Origin: Luscinia megarhynchos
Taxonomy: Eukaryota; Chordata; Aves; Passeriformes; Turdidae
Assembly (NCBI GenBank): GCA_034336665.1
Contig: JAPFBE010000002.1
Span: forward strand, 9,842,146 to 9,906,145
Length of the DNA stretch: 64,000 nt
Reading direction: 5' to 3'
A model generated the notes under the pieces. It worked only from the letters and a program-made list of their open reading frames with translations, did not search any database and was not told where the DNA came from. The translations under genes and the position numbers were made by a program. Of this stretch, positions 12,301 through 23,429 are shown piece by piece (within the stretch, counting starts at the first letter, position 1; each line of letters starts with the position of its first letter).

Positions 12301-15300
12301 TTTTTAATGTGAACTGGTAGAGCAAGTAAATGATCAGCTCTCTCCTAAGTCACTATATTTGTACATTGAGTTAAAGATTAGCTTTACCTCTTTTACAGCT
12401 GCAGCTTCTTTGTCTTTTATAAATACTACTGGGGGTACATTTCCTACAATCTGCTGACTCTTCAGAAGATACCTGGCAAAAACACAGCATTCACCAGCAT
12501 GAGTATCAATATAACATTTCCAGGACAAGTAGAAAGGTGTTAAATGAAATCCAGCAGTGCTGTACATTTAAATATATGGCTTGCAAAACTTTCAGTCTGA
12601 TGAGGAGCTATTCAGGTTAATGCTAAGCAATACATCAGTGCACAGAATAAAAAAAAAACTCCTGGCTGCAGGTCCAGCTGATGATATTAGGTGTGTCTGT
12701 ATCTGTATGCATAGGCTGGCACAGGTCTTTCCCCCCACCCTTCATTTGGTATCCTTACACCCACTGCAGGGATAAGAGCAGTGGGGGATAGAGCCCTCAG
12801 AGCAGGGCAAGACAACTTATTCTACATGCTAGATGCAGGAGGGACTGACAGGGCTCCCCTTGTCTTCTTCCCAGCCAGCAACTTTCCTTCTTAAAGAGTG
12901 GAAGTTGTGGAGCAGAAGAGAGCATTATGCTGGAGCAGGAATTACACAAAAATCTCAATGATACAGCGAAAAAACCCTGGAAAACTGTGTTGGAAAAAAA
13001 CGAGTTTCCACTGTGTTGGAAAAAATGGGCAAAAGCATCACAATACATGGCAGCATTCTTAATTTTGGGTGGGTTTTGGTAACAGTATTGTAAAGAATTT
13101 CTGTAGTAACAGTCATCCCTTCTGGAGACCCAAATGATCCCTAGCAATCAGAACTGCCCAGTGAATCTGCAAGGACATCCTTGCAGTTGTCAGTCCTTTG
13201 TGCAGCATCCCGTTCTGGGCTACTGTCCTGCACAGCCTGTCCAGCCATCACCACCAGGACACTGGAATGAGACCTCACCCACACTCCTCTTGCTTGCCCA
13301 CTCCTGCCCTGGGAAAGCACAGCAGCCAATTGAGCCAGCTGTGCTCCAGCAAAGAGATCACACAGCTGGTCTGACACAGCCACCCTTCCCTGTGAGGCTC
13401 ATCACAGGAGATGCTCCACTCCAAGTATCCAAAAACCTAAAGCATGCCATTAGGTCAGGTCTAGACTGTCAGAAACACCTAGGAAATGGCTCTGGATTTA
13501 GGAAGTGGCCTGTCTGTCCCACAGCAGTACCGGATACGTGGAGCACTCTTTCTCAGCACACTTTCAATGTAACTTTCCTTCTCCACAGCAGAAGCAGGGT
13601 TCCAGTACACACGACACGCTGAAAAGTTGGATGACAGAGACACCTGTAAAAAAGGCAAATCTGTCTTTAAAATTATATATATACATACACATTTCACTTA
13701 CATACAACCAAGTCTGTGATGGATTGCAGAAAGCCTGCTAGAAAATTTCTTCTGATAACAGAAGTAATGATATCAGACCAGAATCAGATCATGAGTAAAT
13801 CAGGGCTGATCTACCCCCAGCCATGTCCCAGTGCAGCACAAACACTGTGCAGCTAAAGAATCTGTGTTGTACTGGGAAGAAGGCTGTTTCTTTCCCTCTC
13901 TTATGTTACAGTTGTTTAATTTACAGCAATGCCTTCTGAAAGTGCTGTGCCACACCAGCCAGCATTTTTATATGCAGTCATGCCATCTGAAACAAGCAAT
14001 CCTCAAAGCCCTAGAGAGACAGGAATACCTGCAAAGGATATTGCACATATAGAACCCAAAGACTCATCTTGCCCATGCAATTTTGAACACTTGTCTGACA
14101 AAAGAATTAATTCAGATGGCAAATCATGAATCACAAACCTTTTGTCACAGATGCAGCTATGAGGTACCATTTTTCTCCATGCTTCTAATATCAAAGCTAA
14201 GTCCATCAAGCTTTTAAGCCAAACACTTAATCTTTAATTAATATAATCTTTACAGAGCAGCAAATGTAGAAGATAAAAACTGCAGACACTAAACAAGAAT
14301 GTGGAGACAGACTTAGTTCCTGTATCAGAGCTCTAACACTCCTTTCAATTCCACAAATAATGACACCACTAGATACAATTATGTACAAATCTCAATTCTT
14401 TTTCAGATCTGGCTTGACAATGGCATTTTCTCAGGCTTGCCCTTTTTTTGAAGTAATCAATGCATCACTTAGGTCTCTGGCAGTAACTTGCTGGTGAGTG
14501 ACACAAGGAGATGTCAACTCTCACACAGCTGCAAGAAGAAGAAGAACAGACTCTTGAAAAGACACACTTATTTTGGTAAAACCAAGCTCCACCTTCTGAA
14601 AGGGCAAGACAAAGAGTTTATGTCTGAATAACAGAAAAAAAGAGTCGTATCAGGACAATCACCATTTAAGCGGCCTGAGTTGCATTTGCATCAGGGTAGC
14701 AAAGCCTAAGCCAGGTACTACTCGTGTGTACTCCAGAGCCTGATCTTGCTGCACTCTGCCCCATCAGAAGCAATACAGCCAAACTCCCCTTGCACACATC
14801 ACAACATCCCGGGGAGCTCCTTTGGCACGTCCATGCCAACCTCACAATGTAATCAGAGTGGCTCTGCACAAGCTGCAGCTTTGGCACTTGCCTTGCAGAT
14901 TTCCAGCTTGAGATCATAAAATTCTTGACTGACTTCACAGGTAGTTGCCATCTCTAACACAGCTTTATGAATAAGACCATTCAAGACTTTGCAGCGCATG
15001 TTATCTTCTTTCCTTGTTTTTTTCAGATCATTTTTCATTAAAAAGTCCAGCTTGGTTGGTTTATACAACTTTAAAAAGAAACAAACAACACATTCAACAG
15101 TAGTTACACACTTGCATTAGCAACTACATACAGCTATACATGCACTTTACTAAGTATGCTCTTATTTCATTATTGCAGCTCTGATGTCTTTATACAGGGC
15201 CTACATATTAAGTGTTTCAATAAAGAATACTTCTGCTCACAAAATCTACTACAGTCAAAGTTTCTAAAGTTCTTTTAAGGTACGAAGCTCCACAGATCTG

Positions 15301-16731
15301 TTTTCTCAGAGCATGCATTACTGAAAAGCTTTGCTTGTTTGGAAAAAGAAAATTTAAAAAATTTCATTAAACTAAGCTCATAAAAGTTTTAATCTGGATC
15401 AGTACTCAGGAGTGTGCAAGACAGCATTGATGCTGGCAAGGATGAAAGATCAGCACAGAAGAGGAAACAGCCCTGAGAAGCCAAATGGCAATCCTGTCAC
15501 AGTCAGAACCCTACTGTTTGTTCACAAAATCTTGCTATTTCTCCATCAGAAAATGCTTCAAAGTTAGAATCAGTGGCAGAAACACAAATCTGCTCCTCCC
15601 GGCACAAATAAATACATTGCTGTAAGAGCTCACACTTACCGTTTGTGATCCCAGGGTAGGGCTGTCATACCAGAACTTCTTTCTTTTGGGAAAAGGAAAG
15701 GAAATCAGCCTTATCTTTCAGCAGCTCAGAGAAATAAAGATTCCCTGTGTAGTTGATATTCCACCTGCCTGAAAGCATACCACAACACCTAGGTTTTCAT
15801 GCAAGTAGCCCTCCTCCTGGGGTGTGGGGAACAATGCTTCCCATCCACAGCTGAAGCTGCTCAGAGACAGCAAGGGGGTGGAAAAGAACAGCTCTCAGGT
15901 TTCTTTATATTCATAGAATCATTAAGGTTCGATCATAGGGCTAAGATCAAGTCCCACTATTAACCCAGCACTGACAGTTCAGCACTAAACCATGTCTCTT
16001 AAGCACCACTTCTATGTTTTCTGAACACTTCCAGGGACAGTGATTACACCACTTTCCTGGGGATCCTGTTCTTATTGCTTGACCATACATCCCAGTGAAG
16101 AGATTCCTCCCAATATACAATCTAAATGCCCCTTAGTGCAACTTGAGGCCGCATTTCCTCTCCTCCTGTCACTTGTTTCCTGGGAGAAGAGGCACCCCTT
16201 TACACTTTCAGGCTGTTGCAGAGAGTGGTAAGGCCCCCTTGGATCGTCCTTTTCTCCAGACTCAACACCCCCGAGCTCCCTCAGCTGCTCCTCACAGGAC
16301 TCGTGCTCCAGACCCTCCGCCGCTGCCCTTCACCGGACACACTCCAGCACCTCAATGTCTCTGCTGTACCGAGGGGCCCAGAACTGGACACAGGTGTGCA
16401 GAGCACAGAGGGACGATCCTGCTCCTGCAGGGCACACTATTGCAGACAGAGGCCGGGGCCATGGGCCTGCTTGGCCACCTGGGCACACGTGCAGCGCTGC
16501 CGACCAGCTCAGCTGGAGTGGGTGTCTCTCCCCTCCGCGGCACCGGGAGCGCCCGAGCCCCACTGCCTCCCTTACCGCCCTTGCCCCGGCAGGGCCCCGC
16601 TCCCGCCGGCCCCGCACCTACTTGTTCTTGCGGAGCATTTTCCGCAGCAGGTTCCTGGGGCCGCCCAGGGCTGCGGAGCTGCGCAGGGCCCGGCAGCACC
16701 GCGGCACCGCGGCCGCCCGGGCGGCCCACAT
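9344..16731 (-). CDS. RBFA: Ribosome-binding factor A, mitochondrial
   Basis: Coding exons in transcript order: 16622-16731, 15640-15682, 14892-15068, 13531-13643, 12388-12472, 10681-10748, 9344-9737. The total is 990 nt, 329 aa, close to the human protein's roughly 340. The start ATG gives MWAARAAAVPRCC, an Arg/Ala-rich, acid-free leader typical of mitochondrial import. KKFWYDSPTLGSQT and PTKLDFLM precede the RbfA fold (about residues 60-200: KTRKEDNMRCKVLNGLIHKA, EVSQEFYDL, VSLSSNFSACRVYW, NVPPVVFIKDK). The tail is Lys-rich then acidic (KKMKKKKARNPPDDDD). The family binds the small mitochondrial ribosomal subunit near 12S rRNA helices during maturation. All junctions keep frame; the intron between exons 3 and 4 has a GC donor. 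The 5' end lies in a CpG island about 0.5 kb from the stop codon of the neighbouring reductase. Confidence 0.94.
13644..14891 (-). other. GC-AG intron in RBFA
   Basis: Exon 3 ends TGCAAG and the intron starts GCAAGT, the strong consensus typical of functional GC donors. The acceptor is a normal pyrimidine-rich TTTTTACAG. Only this junction joins ...EICK to VSLSS in frame. The GT two bases further on (within GCAAGT) would shift the frame against the next exon. Confidence 0.85.
15914..16400 (-). mobile_element. CR1 LINE fragment in RBFA intron 1
   Basis: It starts with TCATAGAATCAT and continues through 'cttccagggacagtgattac', 'ttgtttcctgggagaagagg', 'ccttttctccagactcaac' and 'ggggcccagaactggacacag'. 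It sits sense to RBFA, inside its first intron, and its 5' end abuts the CpG island of the promoter. Confidence 0.85.
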
Positions 16732-16960
16732 TGCTGCCCTGGGCTCGGCCGGGGAGCTCCCGCCTCAGCTCCCGCTGCGGCTCCCTCTGCCGGCACGGAG
16801 GGGTCGCGGCCGGCCCCGGGGGGAAGGAGAGGCCGAGCTCTCTCTCTCCCTCAGGCTGGGCCGGGCTGCACACACGCAGAGCCTCTGAGCAGAGCCCGCG
16901 CAGCGAACTCGCAGCCGAGGGTCGGCATTGCTGCCGGCTGCGCTTGGCTGTGCCGGGCGG
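16480..16960. promoter_or_regulatory. CpG island at the RBFA 5' end
   Basis: Dense CpG dinucleotides and very high GC content surround the RBFA start codon and first exon, with sharp borders to AT-rich DNA. Many GC-rich open frames here on both strands are by-products of composition. The transcription start is inferred to lie upstream of the ATG, between about 16740 and 16960. Confidence 0.75.
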
Positions 16961-17283
16961 CCCGCTCTAAGGCACGACTGACGTGTCCAAGACCCACTGT
17001 AAATCTAAGACACGATTTGCATGTCCTTCAATTCGCTGCTGCATCGGCGGGCAGTTGTAGGGGAAAGTAAATGACGCTGAGGCAAGACTGTGTGCTCTGG
17101 AGTTTTGCATTGAAGGCCAAGACAAAATACTCAAGTTTTCCGCACAGAACCGCTGGTGGGTATTTAAATAAATTAAACAAGTGCTTTATATCTTTTATCT
17201 GCATAACACTGTGGGATAATTACACCAAAAGCGATCAAATGACTGTTTCTGCACTGACGGCATTAATCCTAAATGCCAGCTGC

Positions 17284-20200
17284 TTAGGGCAGCACCTCAC
17301 GAGGGACAGGAAGGCCCGCCAGGCCCGCCTCAATGCTCTCTGCCATTTCTTCCATCATAACCCAGCGTGTCTTCTTGGTGGCACTTCCAATGTGAGGAGT
17401 TATTATAACATTCTTCAGCTTTAACAAGGGGTGATCCCTGGGAATGGAAAAGAAATGCTCAGCAAGTCACTCACAGCACATTCATCTGTTATTTCATCAC
17501 CTGCAGGCAGCCGGGGAAAAGAGTAATTAAAAATAAAACAAAACCTAATTGCATGACCCAAGCTTATTCGGAGGAGTTCAAAGTGCTGCCTAGCTTGGTG
17601 GGACTTTATGCAACAAATCCTCCAAATGAGTGAGTGTGAATTTTATTTGGCTTGAACAAGATTAGGGACATGGTTTCAGCAGGACTAGTGCACATACCCC
17701 ATGTACTCCTACTAACAAAATTATGCAACTTCTCACATGCTCACAAAATTTTACTCAGTTTGAACATCACACATACACCTCTTTGTATTTAATTTAAGTA
17801 CGTGTCTTACCTTGGCAAAGGTTCAGGATATGTCACATCCAGAGCAGCTGCCTTAATAACTTTGTTTTGAAGGGCTTCCACCAAAGCATCCTGATCCACT
17901 ACCAGACCTGAGTCACAGTAAGAAGGATATGTTTATTTTCCTGTTCCTTACTGTCCTCTCAGCATTCTTTTGGGCACAGTGGTCAGGCAAATAGCAGGGC
18001 AGGTGCAGAAGCAGCAGCAGCAGCAGAGTGTGGTGGAGTGGGAGGGGGAAGCTTGGTAGGTGCATCAGGGAATTAGCAGCATGAAACAGAGTGCCAGGCA
18101 TCAGAGCAGGCTGTGCCATCCTGATGTGTGTGAGCAACAACACTGCATTAAATAAATAAAAGGCTTAAGTAGGAGGTGTATAAATACACATGGGCTTCTA
18201 ACACTTCAAGCTTCCTAACATTTCAGAGGCCTACTTTCTCATTATTAGGGAAACACTTAAATGTTTTACTGAGATATGATAATGGGTGTCTAAATAAACT
18301 AGTAATCAGAAAATTTATGGAAAATTTCAGAGGGACAGACTCGACATTAGATGTTTTCCCAGGACTTGTCATGCCAGCAAACCTTAATGCAGTTTTGTTT
18401 ATTCTGCACCTTACCTCTGCTGATATTAATAAGAGTGGCAGTGGGTTTCATCAGCTCCAGCTCCCTCTTCCCAATCAGTTTGTGTGTCTGTGGAGTTAGG
18501 GTCACAGCCAGCAACACAAAATCTGACTGCTGGAGCAAATCATCTATCTTCTTACAGTAAACAGCTCCAACAGCAATTTCTTCTTCCTTTTTTCTGAAGG
18601 GAAAATCCCAAAATTAAAGTGAAGTAGCAAGAAACAAGGAAAATATCAAGTCAACAGTAGAGAAAATGTTTCTTTTTTGTTATCTTTGCTGTGTAATGCA
18701 AAGGAGTTAGTAAAGACAAAGGTCAAGCTATTTCCCACAATACCAAGTAAACTGTACACATATGTGCAGTACTGTGGAGATGGAAAGTAAGAAATGGATA
18801 TCATGTAAATGCACTGAATAATTGATAAACCAAATGAATTTGTGTCACAATTTCTGCTTATAATGGGGATTCTTTTCCTAGCCAAAAGCAAGACTGATGT
18901 CTTGTGAAAAATAAGTAATTTAAGTAAGTAATGTGAAAATTACTGAGGGACCACACAAGACAGGGCAGGGGTTAAATCCTCCCAAATCTATGTCAGCAAC
19001 AGCCTGATTGTGCTGTGCATCAGTGCTGATTCACTGCAACACGCTGCAGGACCTGATGGTGCACTCGATCTGTATCAGGACGAGGTTGGCTGGCTCTCAT
19101 CAAATTCCCACAAAAGAAAAGAATGGAATGAGCCTGATGGGAGCACCGGGGCACAGGGCACATACAACTCGTCTAGAAGACAGCCATCAGACTGGCAAGT
19201 CTGGCCCTTTATTGTCACATGGTTTTGGAAAGGTGAGATGTCTCTGCCTGAATCCCTGCCTCACCTAAATCACAGGAGTTAAGTTCTCTCAGTTTTCTAC
19301 TTTCCAGTTCATTGGAATATCACCACCATGGCAGAAAGAATTCGGGAGCCCCAACTAACAGGGAGGACAGTGAGATATATCTCTCCCATTCCCTCCTGGC
19401 TTTCTTTCTGTATAGATTGGGAAATTAATGACCATCTTGGAACAAGTATATACATTCTTCCACTTAAAATAAAGAGCAGTGCAAGAAGTGAAAGCACAGT
19501 GAAAAGTACAGATAACACATAAAAGCAGTGACGAAATAGAGTTGCCATGGAGCTGCAGCCAGCTTTACCTCTGATTTCTGTTGTGGTACAAAATCTTCAT
19601 TTCAAAGGCTTTGGCTCTTTCAGCCACTTTGTAGCCAATGGTGCCCATTCCCAGGATTCCCAGGGTTGCTCCAGAAACTTCAACCCCCAGCCAGTCAGCA
19701 GGGAAATACTCTGTGTCAGGGGAGACTGCCATCTCATGGCCTTGAAAGAGCAAAAGAAGAATTATGTAACGTGAGGGATGTTCCAGCATCTGGTTACTTT
19801 CCCCCCACCCTGCCACTTTTTATCCTAGGGACAAGTCAGAAGCACAGGAGCAGTAATATACTCAGGAGCAGTAATATACTCTCATCGTGTTTCTGGACAA
19901 GAAGTGAGGAATGCTGCACTGCACACATGACTGCTGACACTGATTTCTTGCTCAGGAGAGAAGCATGCCCAGCCTCTCTTTGGCAAGAAAGGAGGCAAGG
20001 AAAGCAAGGCCAAAGCAGCAGTAAGGCCATCCAGTTCCCAGCTTCCTTGCAGATGCACCAAGGTTGTCAGGAAAAAGGAACACAGAGCATGGAGGGCAGA
20101 TTTCTGGACAGCTTGTTTGTAATGACTCAGATACACAGCAGCTTGGCAAATGACAGGCTTCAAGCCTCCTTGAAAATACATTATTTTAATCCCCTGCTAT

Positions 20201-20881
20201 TATAACTTGAAAAGCAAGACTGCAATGAACAAGTACAATGAATAAAAGTGGCTGTGGGCTGAGGGAGAAAAGGCCTGAATTTAGAGCTGTCCAAAGAAGA
20301 ACCGACCCTACCTTGCCAATATGCCAGTTTGGAAATAGAATGCCAGTTATTGTCAACAAGACAGATTTGTCTTAACTCCTTCCTTTCCCCCTATTTCCTG
20401 CATTTGTAGTTTTAAGCTTACTTTTGCATCAGCACACATTGTCTGCATGTTTAGAAGTCATCTTTTCTATGAAAAGGCTAAGACCATTTAAGTTATTACC
20501 TTCCACAAGTCTCCTGGCAGATGCCAGCAACAAAGCCATCCCCATGTCTGCAGTGTCAGTGGAAACAGCAAATGGAGTATTGGACATCTTCACACCATAG
20601 CTGGAGATGAGTTTCAGGTCCAAGTGATCTATTCCCACTCCAGAACTTGCAACTACCTTCAAGTTAGGCAAACTCTGGAGCAGCTCTTCATTAATAGCTG
20701 GTCTGTGGTACCACATATAGATAGCTCTGATCTTTTTGCTGAGAAATGTCTTGTTTTCAAGATATTCTTTCATGGTGATGAGATGAAAACGTTTCTTTAG
20801 AAATCCAAGATGGTCTTCATATACTCCATACCTCTCTCCTATAGAGTCAATTAGCACATAAGGCAGTTCCTGACCCTCCAT
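17284..20881 (-). CDS. GRHPR-like D-2-hydroxyacid dehydrogenase, copy A
   Basis: Coding exons: 20500-20881, 19569-19740, 18415-18593, 17811-17907, 17284-17437; 984 nt, 327 aa, the usual family length. It should reduce glyoxylate/hydroxypyruvate-type 2-oxo acids with NAD(P)H, probably in the cytosol (no leader seen). Substrate-loop motif [10 protein letters not shown] is at 79-88, the Rossmann GMGTIG at 158-163, catalytic Arg244 in INISRG, Glu273 in DVTYPEP, His292 in [14 protein letters not shown] after the second strand has basic residues and no Asp, which favours NADP(H). The ATG follows an acceptor by three bases (ttgtag/GGC ATG), so a 5' non-coding exon must lie upstream. Odd point: NTPFAV at 101-106, where copies B and C have Arg instead of Phe. 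No AATAAA is evident; a weak TATAAA lies at 17185-17190. The exact substrate is not shown by sequence. Confidence 0.9.
19846..19881. repeat. 18-bp tandem duplication in copy A intron 1
   Basis: AGGAGCAGTAATATACTC occurs twice head to tail without a mismatch. It lies about 100 bp upstream of the second coding exon, in the intron. Confidence 0.9.
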
Positions 20882-22351
20882 GCCCTACAAAAGCAAAGAG
20901 AACCAAAAGGACATGGTCTGAACTGATCCATTATACCTTTTTTTTCCCTAAAAATCAGAAAATTATGTGGCTCGATTACTTGCTGTTTTGCTAGTTGATG
21001 AAGGATTTGGCTAAAGATAACCACTCCCGCATGCAGAAGTCTTGGTTTCTGCCTGTGTCATTCAGAAGGATGTTCAATTTCTATATAATCTTGTTAATAA
21101 GAAAAGAAAACACTCCTGTATTTCATTTCTGTGTGTATTTCAGAATGTGTATTCTGAATTAATAACCTGGAACATGCACTTTCCCCAAAGCCTAGGAAAG
21201 CCAGTGTCTCCTTCTTGTTAGCTGATGGAGACAGAATTGGTATGTTGATTACATCCATAGGCTCATGGTGGCATCCCTTATTTTGTTCCCAAGAGCTGAA
21301 TAGCTGTTGGGTTTCCCTATCTTCCTGATGACTTTGGGCCCCATTATGTCAACACCAGAGCAGCCAGTTCCATTCCACATACCTGGTGGCATCTTTACAC
21401 AGGTCTCAAAGCTCTGATGAGGTTAGACTGGGTGGTTTCTGCTTCCTGTCTTTAATTCCCTCACTCCTTCCTGCATTTTCTTTTCTCAAGGACCAGCTTC
21501 TTGATGGAGCCCTTCTCTCTCCTCCCCTAGTAACTGATGATACAGACCCATTGACTTCCATGTCCACAGGGTTTTTTCCACTGCTGGGACAAATGTAGTT
21601 GTTCTTGTTTGAGCCTCTGTCTCTACTATCACCTCAGATGGAGTTTGTCCCCTTGTAACTTGAACTCATTCAAGTTACCCTTAGCATACCAAGTTCTGGC
21701 ATCTCCTGTTCAATGTTCAATATTTAAAGCCAAAGTCTTGATACTTTAATAAAGTGGCCATGTGAGTAGAAAGGTATCTTTTAGTCTGCAAATTCTGCCA
21801 CTTCTGCAGTTATTTAAGCAATTATCATTGATGAGATTATCTCAGTAAAAATCTCATTTAATCTAACAGAGCTATGAATTGTCAACTATGAAATTTGGAG
21901 TTACCCATGAACATAAGTTTACCGTTCTTCCTTCAGTCTCCTTCAGTGCCTTGCCAGCTCTTCACTCTGTGACTCTGCAAAGAGCCAAGGCTGTAATCTC
22001 AGGTTAAAGCCGAGACCAACGCCCCCAGGCCGGCCCCCAGCCCGAGGCAATGCTCCCGCCCCGCTCCCCCTCCCTCGGGCCGGCTCCCGTTTCCTCCCGG
22101 CCTCCCGCCCGGAGCGCGACTCCCGGCAAGTTCCCGCTGCCCGGGGCGGGCCGAGCGCTGGGCTGGGGCTGGGACTGAGGACAGGAGGGAGCTGCAGCGC
22201 AGGACGGCCGGGAACGGGCCGGATCGCTGCCGTTCCCAGCCCGCGCCCCGCAGTCCCGGTGCTGCCGCCGTGGGGCTCGGCCCTGTCCCGCTGTCCACCG
22301 TCCCTGTCCCCCCGGCAGAGCGGAGGGTCCCGCGGCGCCGCTCGCACTCAC
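20882..22351 (-). other. Presumed first intron of copy A
   Basis: The acceptor directly upstream of the copy A start codon requires a non-coding first exon. The stretch itself holds no recognised gene; it is AT-rich up to about 21.95 kb and then enters a CpG island. Confidence 0.45.
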
Positions 22352-22530
22352 CCGGGCGCTGCAGCCGCACGGCGGGGGCGGAGCGGCACCGGCGGCGAGG
22401 CGGGCACTGCCCGGCGGGCAGGACAGGGGCCGGGAGCGGCGCCAGGGCGCGGGACGGGCACCCCGATCCCTCCGGGAGCCGGCAGAGCAGCGCGGGCTCG
22501 CCAGGGATTGTGTGCTGGTGCAGAACTCTT
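22000..22530 (-). promoter_or_regulatory. CpG island, likely promoter and 5' UTR exon of copy A
   Basis: A compact CpG-dense island in otherwise AT-rich DNA, 1.1 kb upstream of copy A. On the minus strand a strong donor, GG/GTGAGT, starts at 22351, so a non-coding exon could run from roughly 22.5 kb to 22352 and splice to the acceptor three bases before the copy A ATG. Open frames in the island are low-complexity Arg/Ala/Gly/Pro artefacts. Confidence 0.5.
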
Positions 22531-22888
22531 GCGGTGCTGTTCGTGGTTTCGGGATTTTGCATTAACGTCCTGCGTGCGTGTTTTCCGTACCGTCTTTGAA
22601 AGGCAGACGTGGTCTGGTCTTTCTGATGGTCGTGACACTCAGTGCACATGAATCAACATAAGATGAAGTTTTCTCCGACCGACAGACAACAGTGACAGCT
22701 CTCTCTGCTGTCACTTAAACGTCTTTTCCAACCTATATGATCTTGGATCACCCTCAAAAACTCTCTTTGAGAGCTAAGCAGCTGGGGCAGGCTCAGGTGC
22801 TTGGACACTTGAGATGTTGTCCCAGCTACAGGCAGTCTTGTGCCAATTTCAGCTGAGAATATGGGAGAATTTTTCTGACTTGGTCTGT

Positions 22889-23420
22889 ATCATAGAATCA
22901 CAGAATGGTTTCAATTGGAATGGAACTTAAAGCCCATCTATTTCCAAAGCCCCTGCTACAGGCAGGGACACCTTTCACTAGACCAGGTTGCTCAGAGCCC
23001 CACCCAACCTGGTCTTGAACATAGGGCATCCACAGATTCTCTGTGCAACCTGTGCCAGTGCCTCCTCACCCTCAAAGAGGACAATCTCTTCCTAATCTTC
23101 TCCATTCTACTACCTAATATAAACCTACTCTCCCTCAATTTAAGGCCATTCCCCTTGTCCTACCACTAGTCATTAAGAGTCTCTCTCCATCTCTCTTGCA
23201 GACACCCTTTAGGTACTGTAAGGTTGCTGTAAGGTCTCCTCTGAGCCTTCCCTTCTCCAGGCTGAACAACACCAATTCTCCCATTCTGTCTCCATAGCAG
23301 AGGTGTTCCAGTCCTGTGGTAACTTAGTGGCCTTCTCTGGACCAATTCAATAGGTCCACATCTTTCTTGTGCTGAGGACCCCAGGGCTGATTGCAACATT
23401 CCAGGTGGGATCTCACATAC
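22889..23420 (-). mobile_element. CR1 LINE fragment, about 530 bp
   Basis: A well-preserved copy starting TCATAGAATCACAGAATGGTTT. It continues with 'gaccaggttgctcagagcccc', 'ctccaggctgaacaacacc', 'ctttcttgtgctgaggac' and 'ccaggtgggatctcaca'. The 3' end is at the left. It lies between the copy A promoter island and the end of copy B. Confidence 0.92.
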
Positions 23421-23429
23421 CAAGTGATG

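Noticed and set aside
16143..17070. Long plus-strand frames of 275-284 codons
   Set aside because: They cross CR1 sequence and the RBFA CpG island antisense to a well-supported exon; GC-rich DNA lacks stop codons by composition.
22004..22649. Arg/Gly/Pro-rich frames of 100-216 codons on both strands
   Set aside because: CpG-island artefacts. The useful signal there is the minus-strand GTGAGT donor, not a protein.
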